NCBI GenBank assembly: GCA_964634885.1
Contig: CAZWLN010000001.1
Coordinates: 186,001 to 250,000 of the forward strand
Direction of reading: 5' to 3'
Length of the DNA stretch: 64,000 nucleotides
From: DAINRZ01 sp964634885
Lineage (GTDB): Bacteria; Bacteroidota; Ignavibacteria; Kapaibacteriales; UBA2268
Positions 61,001-64,000 of the stretch are shown here, in pieces (within the stretch, counting starts at the first letter, position 1; the number at the start of each line of letters is the position of its first letter). The translations under genes and the position numbers were made by a program. The notes under the pieces were generated by a model that searched no databases, was not told the DNA's origin, and was given only the letters and a program-made list of their open reading frames with translations.

Positions 61001-62386
61001 GCCGGAGGAACAAGCTTCGTTTATCTCTATATTACGGATGATGCCGTCTTTAACAAAAATGGCTTTCATATCCTGGCCGCCGATGTCGAGGATGAAACTC
61101 ACCTTCGGGTCGAAAACCACAGCGGAGCGGTAATGGGCAAGTGTTTCAACAATGCCGTGATCGAGGTCAAAAGCGGACTTGATCAGGTCTTCTCCGTATC
61201 CTGTCACTGCCGAGCGAAGAACGTTGAGTTCAACACCGCTGTCCACTGCTTTTTCCCCGAGGGCCAGGAGTCCCTGTTTGACAGTCCCAATGGGGTCGCT
61301 GTTATTGTTCCGGTAGAAGTCAAAGACAATACGGCCATAAGTATCAATTGCAACGATCTTGGTTGTAGTGGAACCCGAATCTATTCCAATGAAACAGTTA
61401 CCGTTTTCCGGAGATTGTAACCCGGCACGTTCAGCTTTGTGAGCGTCTTTTTCCATCATCCACCTGCTGAACTCATAGTAATTATGGAACAAGGGGCCTG
61501 ATTCCCTGGCCGTAACGTTTTTCAACACAGTAGTGTCCGAAAGGCAATTGATGAGTTCATCGACTCCCACTGTCTTTCTTTCTGCATTTTGCAAAACGGC
61601 GGCGCCCGAAGCAGTAATGTACTCCTGGTCTTTTACAAACAGGAAATCATTGGGTTCAATCTGAAGTATGTTTTTCAGGATTCGTCCCAGATTGGGAAGG
61701 AAACTGAGGGGCCCTCCGGAGAAAACAGTCATTGGGGCAATCGGGCTGCCTTTGAGCAGCGAATTTTTAAGCTGAATCGACAGGGCATGGTAAACCGAGC
61801 GGGCAATGTCAGGCAGGGGTATCTCCCTGCTGAGCAGGTTCTGGACATCGGTCTTGGCAAACACGCCACAACGCGAGGCAATGGGATAGACCTTGGCCGA
61901 TTGTTCTGCCAGCCTGTCGAACTCCCCGAGGCCGATGTTCATTATTGAAACCATCTGGTCGAGGAAAGCGCCGGTACCGCCTGCACAACTGCCGTTCATC
62001 CTAATGTCGTGGTTGCCGTTTTTCCTGAACATGATGATCTTCGTGTCTTCGCCCCCAATATCTATGAGGGTATTAACTTCGGGGTGGAAAATGGAAACGA
62101 ATTCTGCGGCAGCAACCAATTCCTGAACAAAGGGCAGGGAGTATTTTTCAGCAATACCCATTCCCGCGCTTCCGGTAAGAAGAATGCTGAGTGTCGGATT
62201 GCCGACAGCCTGCTTCAAATGGGTTAAAGCTTCAGCCAGCGACCCGGTGATATTTCCGAAATGCCTGCCGTATTCCCTGAACACAGGCTCAGGGGCCCCG
62301 GAGTATGCAACAACCTTCGTTGTTGTGGAACCAATGTCTATTCCAACATCGAGGGTTTTGTCCGTTGTCAATACTGGCTTCTCCAT
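58070..62386 (-). CDS. Giant 2-hydroxyacyl-CoA dehydratase activase-related protein
   Basis: 1438 residues from ATG 62386, which has GAGGG four nt upstream; the frame to 62506 would cross a regulatory dyad. Two ASKHA ATPase modules in tandem: ~10-285 (VGIDIGSTTTKVVAY, then GSCAGGTGAF) and ~330-600 (IGIDSGSTTTKIVAI, then ACSSGCGSF), each with the Cys that can hold a bridging [4Fe-4S] cluster. A Cys-rich segment CKGCENVC follows (~625), then a DUF2229/HgdB-like region with ICYPAKL and related Cys (~715-1100), and a C-terminal part with repeated CYPA/CRAS motifs. It uses ATP to inject electrons at low potential into a CoA-ester dehydratase or similar enzyme. The partner is not adjacent, so it may be self-contained. 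Oxygen-sensitive chemistry is implied. Confidence 0.88.
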   Translation of the reverse strand: MEKPVLTTDKTLDVGIDIGSTTTKVVAYSGAPEPVFREYGRHFGNITGSLAEALTHLKQAVGNPTLSILLTGSAGMGIAEKYSLPFVQELVAAAEFVSIFHPEVNTLIDIGGEDTKIIMFRKNGNHDIRMNGSCAGGTGAFLDQMVSIMNIGLGEFDRLAEQSAKVYPIASRCGVFAKTDVQNLLSREIPLPDIARSVYHALSIQLKNSLLKGSPIAPMTVFSGGPLSFLPNLGRILKNILQIEPNDFLFVKDQEYITASGAAVLQNAERKTVGVDELINCLSDTTVLKNVTARESGPLFHNYYEFSRWMMEKDAHKAERAGLQSPENGNCFIGIDSGSTTTKIVAIDTYGRIVFDFYRNNNSDPIGTVKQGLLALGEKAVDSGVELNVLRSAVTGYGEDLIKSAFDLDHGIVETLAHYRSAVVFDPKVSFILDIGGQDMKAIFVKDGIIRNIEINEACSSGCGSFIENFANSLNYSVEKFSELACEASNPCDLGTRCTVFMNSRVKQAFREGNEIRDISAGLAMSVVYNCLHKVLKIHDKSLLGDSIIVQGGTFRNPSVHKAFENILNRKVICPDISELMGAYGAALSALDMYRNGREASGSFRSVKDVADRGNYTIKHSHCKGCENVCPVSALSFENGNRFFTGNKCEKHISNKGTAVEKGINFQQVKYDMIFNRRNKPVNPPAVAVRIGIPRVLNFFENFPFWNTLFTECGFETVLSDKSSQSLYESGSGFLMSDNICYPAKLVQGHIINLAGKGVDRMFFPIVTHEQDENPETRNCFNCPIVTGYPDVIRSTINPLSRFNIPLDTPNITFKDRVLLKRACYSYFKTLGVGRQKFQAAFSKALDEQMNFRRKLKEAARKVIENARKSGSKIVVIAGRPYHTDTLINMNIPDIVTGYGISTLTEDCLPVENELLTDVSVITQWAYPNRIFKAAKWVIKQDNAEFVMINSFGCGPDTIAADEVKEILESYGKAFTLIRVDELNSTGSLKLRIRSMVESMKIKESAVGNVKAVRERRSTMPFTAMDRKRTILAPHFSPFHLAYIANSFRSFGYNFELLPASDPASIEMGLKYVNNEICYPATIVIGDILKALLSGKYDPDSVAVGLTQTGGQCRASNYIPLLKKAMIKAGFENVPVVAVTLAGGQLNYQPGFKINRKDLVLQGIKGLLFGDALSSLYHSTAAREKMKGSSMALVNKYNDLLLGSDAHMSTDFLTYLLDSAVDEFNDVETEGGSVPKIGVVGEVYVKNNPFGNNYIVNRLVKSGYEIIMPPLINMFIQWFVNAGVKHRLNLDRNFVKRNLTYILELYYNHLHGRFESVLERSRFHFPHPSIREIGRLAEPITNMANHYFGEGWMIAGDIAWMYSKGIKNVICLQPFGCLANHIVAKGIDKKLREMFPDLNVAFLDIDYGSSDVNLQNRIHLLLNNINRERKAEEVFVAG

Positions 62387-62447
62387 TTGACCCTCGCCGA
62401 TAGTCCGATTCTCTTCCAGAGAACGATGTAATCTTATTTGTTTCCTC

Positions 62448-62538
62448 TTGTAACAATTTATGTTACAATTTCCTGCGAATATAAAATATTTTAGTGTGAT
62501 TTTCAATAGAAAAAATTAAAAAAATGATTATGTTACAA
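62448..62538. promoter_or_regulatory. TTGTAACA/TGTTACAA dyad and extra half-site
   Basis: A perfect 8-bp inverted repeat TTGTAACA-ATTTA-TGTTACAA (62448-62468) stands 62-82 bp before the activase ATG. A third copy of TGTTACAA (62531-62538) lies toward the divergent gene. The shape suits a dimeric regulator of the Crp/Fnr kind or a TetR-like protein; the regulator is unknown. Confidence 0.6.
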
Positions 62539-62667
62539 CAAGATGTGGTTTACTTTTTAAACTATTTTATTAAATGAATTGATATATTTATTAGAAATTA
62601 ATAATTAAATGCATGTAACTGCGTTTAATACAATATATTGTGATGTTTATTTAAATAAGTAATTGTG

Positions 62668-63921
62668 ATGCCTGACGTTCAGGGAATAAATACAGGGTCA
62701 GCCTCTCTCGGTTCAAATTTGCCGGATACATACCTGAACCAGGACATGCCCTGGCGTCAACGTGAGAAAAAAGCGCCCAGGCGCTTCCACAAAGGTGAAA
62801 TCATCCACGGCATCATTCTTGACATCATCAGTCCCAGCGAGGCATACATCAGCCTGCCTTCAGGCAATTTCACAGCCGTCGTTTCCGGAAACCTGAAAAA
62901 AGGCGATTCGCTGTTCTTCCAGGTACAGGAAACCGAACCGTCGCTGCTCCTGAAGATTTTCTCCAGTTCCCTCAAAGTGGACGGCGTCGATGTACCCGAG
63001 GATGAACTGGTGCGTATCCTCAATCTCCCGGACGACAAATTCTTCAGGAGTATAATCGCCTTCTACCGAAGTAAAAAGTCCGTACTGTCCAGGGACGACG
63101 TTTTCAAAATCGAAAAAGCTTCGGTAAAGATCGACAAGGATGTACTGTCGGACATTACTGTCAAGGACCTGTTCGAGATAGTCTATTTCATGCAGGAAAA
63201 CGAAGTGCCCTCCACGTCAACCAATTTTTCAAAGCTAAAGCCGGCGTTTCAAAGTCCCCGGCTCATACACGAGAGATTGTTGGAACTCGAGAGCATCGCC
63301 GGTACTGTTCCGGCTCTACAGGCTGATTTCAACGATTTCTTCGGAACAATGAAGAACAGCGGCGCCGACTTAGTCAGCAGGCTTTCTCTGATGAACTCAT
63401 ACAAACGGAAACAGGCCGGGCTGCAAAAGCTTGCTTTTCAATACGCGGGGTACTCTGCGGGCAGCTCTCAAAACAAAGAACTGACGGACTTCTTCATCAG
63501 CCTGGCCGAGTCGGCTGAATACATGATGAGCATTGCAGAACAGAGAGAGAATTCCTTCTTCCTGTTCATTCCTGTAAGTGTCAATATGTTCTATACCGTT
63601 GCAAGGTTTACCGTCAGGAATTACAGGAAGGGCGAGGACCGTTCCCACAAGAGCGCCGTCAAACCGGCAGATATCATGGATTCCATCATCCAGACAAATT
63701 CTTTCGTCAACGACAAGAAATCCATCAGGCACGGCCTCTTTTCCCAATCTGAAAAAGCCTGTTCCATGCTTGCCGACCGGCTTAACAGGATTGCCGACAC
63801 TCTGCCCAACCTGAACATAGAGCCTGTGTCGATAATGATCAGCAATTACCCCGACGATGATTTTGAGATCAGCCTTAAAAACCATGCTTCCCAATTGAAG
63901 AATTTTTCTGTTGTCGTATGA
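62668..63921 (+). CDS. FliK-like or uncharacterised protein
   Basis: 417 residues; GTG 62665 and ATG 62668 overlap as possible starts, both with weak ribosome sites. Residues ~40-100 (KGEIIHGIILDIISPSEAYISLPSGNFTAVVSGNLKKGDSLFFQV) look like the small beta domain found in flagellar hook-length proteins (FliK-like), but no other flagellar gene lies in the window. The rest is helical, with a C-terminal domain that includes FFLFIPVSVNMFY. I do not know its function. A further gene starts 25 bp on, so this is probably the first of an operon that continues outside. Confidence 0.6.
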   Translation: MPDVQGINTGSASLGSNLPDTYLNQDMPWRQREKKAPRRFHKGEIIHGIILDIISPSEAYISLPSGNFTAVVSGNLKKGDSLFFQVQETEPSLLLKIFSSSLKVDGVDVPEDELVRILNLPDDKFFRSIIAFYRSKKSVLSRDDVFKIEKASVKIDKDVLSDITVKDLFEIVYFMQENEVPSTSTNFSKLKPAFQSPRLIHERLLELESIAGTVPALQADFNDFFGTMKNSGADLVSRLSLMNSYKRKQAGLQKLAFQYAGYSAGSSQNKELTDFFISLAESAEYMMSIAEQRENSFFLFIPVSVNMFYTVARFTVRNYRKGEDRSHKSAVKPADIMDSIIQTNSFVNDKKSIRHGLFSQSEKACSMLADRLNRIADTLPNLNIEPVSIMISNYPDDDFEISLKNHASQLKNFSVVV

Positions 63922-63946
63922 ATCAGCAAAGGATTGGAATAAATAT

Positions 63947-64000
63947 ATGAATCTGTACAAAACCCTGTTATTTATTGCCCTGTCATTCGCAACCTGCCTG
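63947..64000 (+). CDS. Start of an exported or lipoprotein gene, cut by the window end
   Basis: ATG 63947 follows AAAGGATTGGAAT and begins a signal-peptide-like sequence (MNLYKTLLFIALSFATC), 18 residues of which are visible. The Cys at 17 may be a lipidation site. It lies 25 bp after the FliK-like gene. Nothing more can be said. Confidence 0.6.
   Translation, partial: MNLYKTLLFIALSFATCL

Noticed and set aside
62387..62506. N-terminal extension of the activase
   Set aside because: The region holds the TTGTAACA dyad, its translation does not resemble the family, and the ATG at 62386 has a strong ribosome site.
1..64000. Prophage, insertion sequence or integrated element
   Set aside because: No integrase, transposase, phage structural gene or flanking repeat was found; the genes are housekeeping or envelope types.

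Overview
The window looks like a chromosome segment from a Gram-negative bacterium of the Bacteroidota/Ignavibacteria-Kapaibacteria (FCB) group. The evidence is three secreted proteins ending in type IX secretion (T9SS) C-terminal sorting domains, a TonB-dependent receptor with a carboxypeptidase-regulatory-like plug extension followed by a DUF4249 lipoprotein, LptD and KdsC (so an LPS outer membrane), and promoters of the Bacteroidota type (TTTG, about 20 nt, TAnnTTTG). The fused E2-E1 2-oxoglutarate decarboxylase/dehydrogenase and the very large 2-hydroxyacyl-CoA dehydratase activase fit a deep-branching, metabolically flexible member. No phage, insertion sequence or CRISPR array is visible, and coding density is high.

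Layout. 1-12852: secreted and surface proteins. These are a partial T9SS cargo, a VWA-OmpA-SPOR lipoprotein, a ClpB-like ATPase lacking its first ATPase domain, then an Ig-like protein, a ten-PKD T9SS cargo and a double-OmpA barrel protein. 12881-13010: tRNA-Leu(GAG) with its own promoter. 13159-20105: metH, then a TPR protein, a DUF454 membrane protein, a chagasin-type protease inhibitor and a degenerate relative. 20120-23628 (minus): LolB-like lipoprotein and lptD. 23783-25635: queD, folE, rnhB. 25639-27612 (minus): three related lipoproteins. 27887-29406: pyrC and a small charged protein, followed by an exact 114-bp tandem repeat. 29863-33116: DUF6580-like membrane protein, then the minus-strand group kdsC, ytxH-like and two DUF948-like genes. 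33244-36534: prmA, ppx/gppA-like, a lipoprotein, and a GIDE-domain membrane protein on the opposite strand. 36632-43185 (minus): kgd, then a flippase-methyltransferase fusion and a GT-C-like membrane protein. 43326-48879: TonB receptor, DUF4249, phosphoglucose/phosphomannose isomerase, a small basic protein with rpsU, and DUF486. 48882-53839 (minus): a second T9SS cargo plus double-OmpA pair. 54015-64000: REC-histidine kinase, FAD-linked oxidase, a possible small RNA or small peptide locus, a methyltransferase, the giant activase, a FliK-like protein and a truncated last gene.

How the genes relate. The strongest theme is the cell envelope: two paralogous loci each pair a T9SS-exported, Ig/PKD-type surface protein with an outer-membrane protein carrying two OmpA-like peptidoglycan-binding domains. 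The items most worth a second look are those modules, the D1-less ClpB, the apparent AUC start of rnhB, the chagasin pair, the flippase-methyltransferase fusion, the 114-bp repeats, the dyad upstream of the activase and the hairpin-terminated intergenic locus near 57 kb. All family assignments come from reading the sequence by eye; no database search was run.
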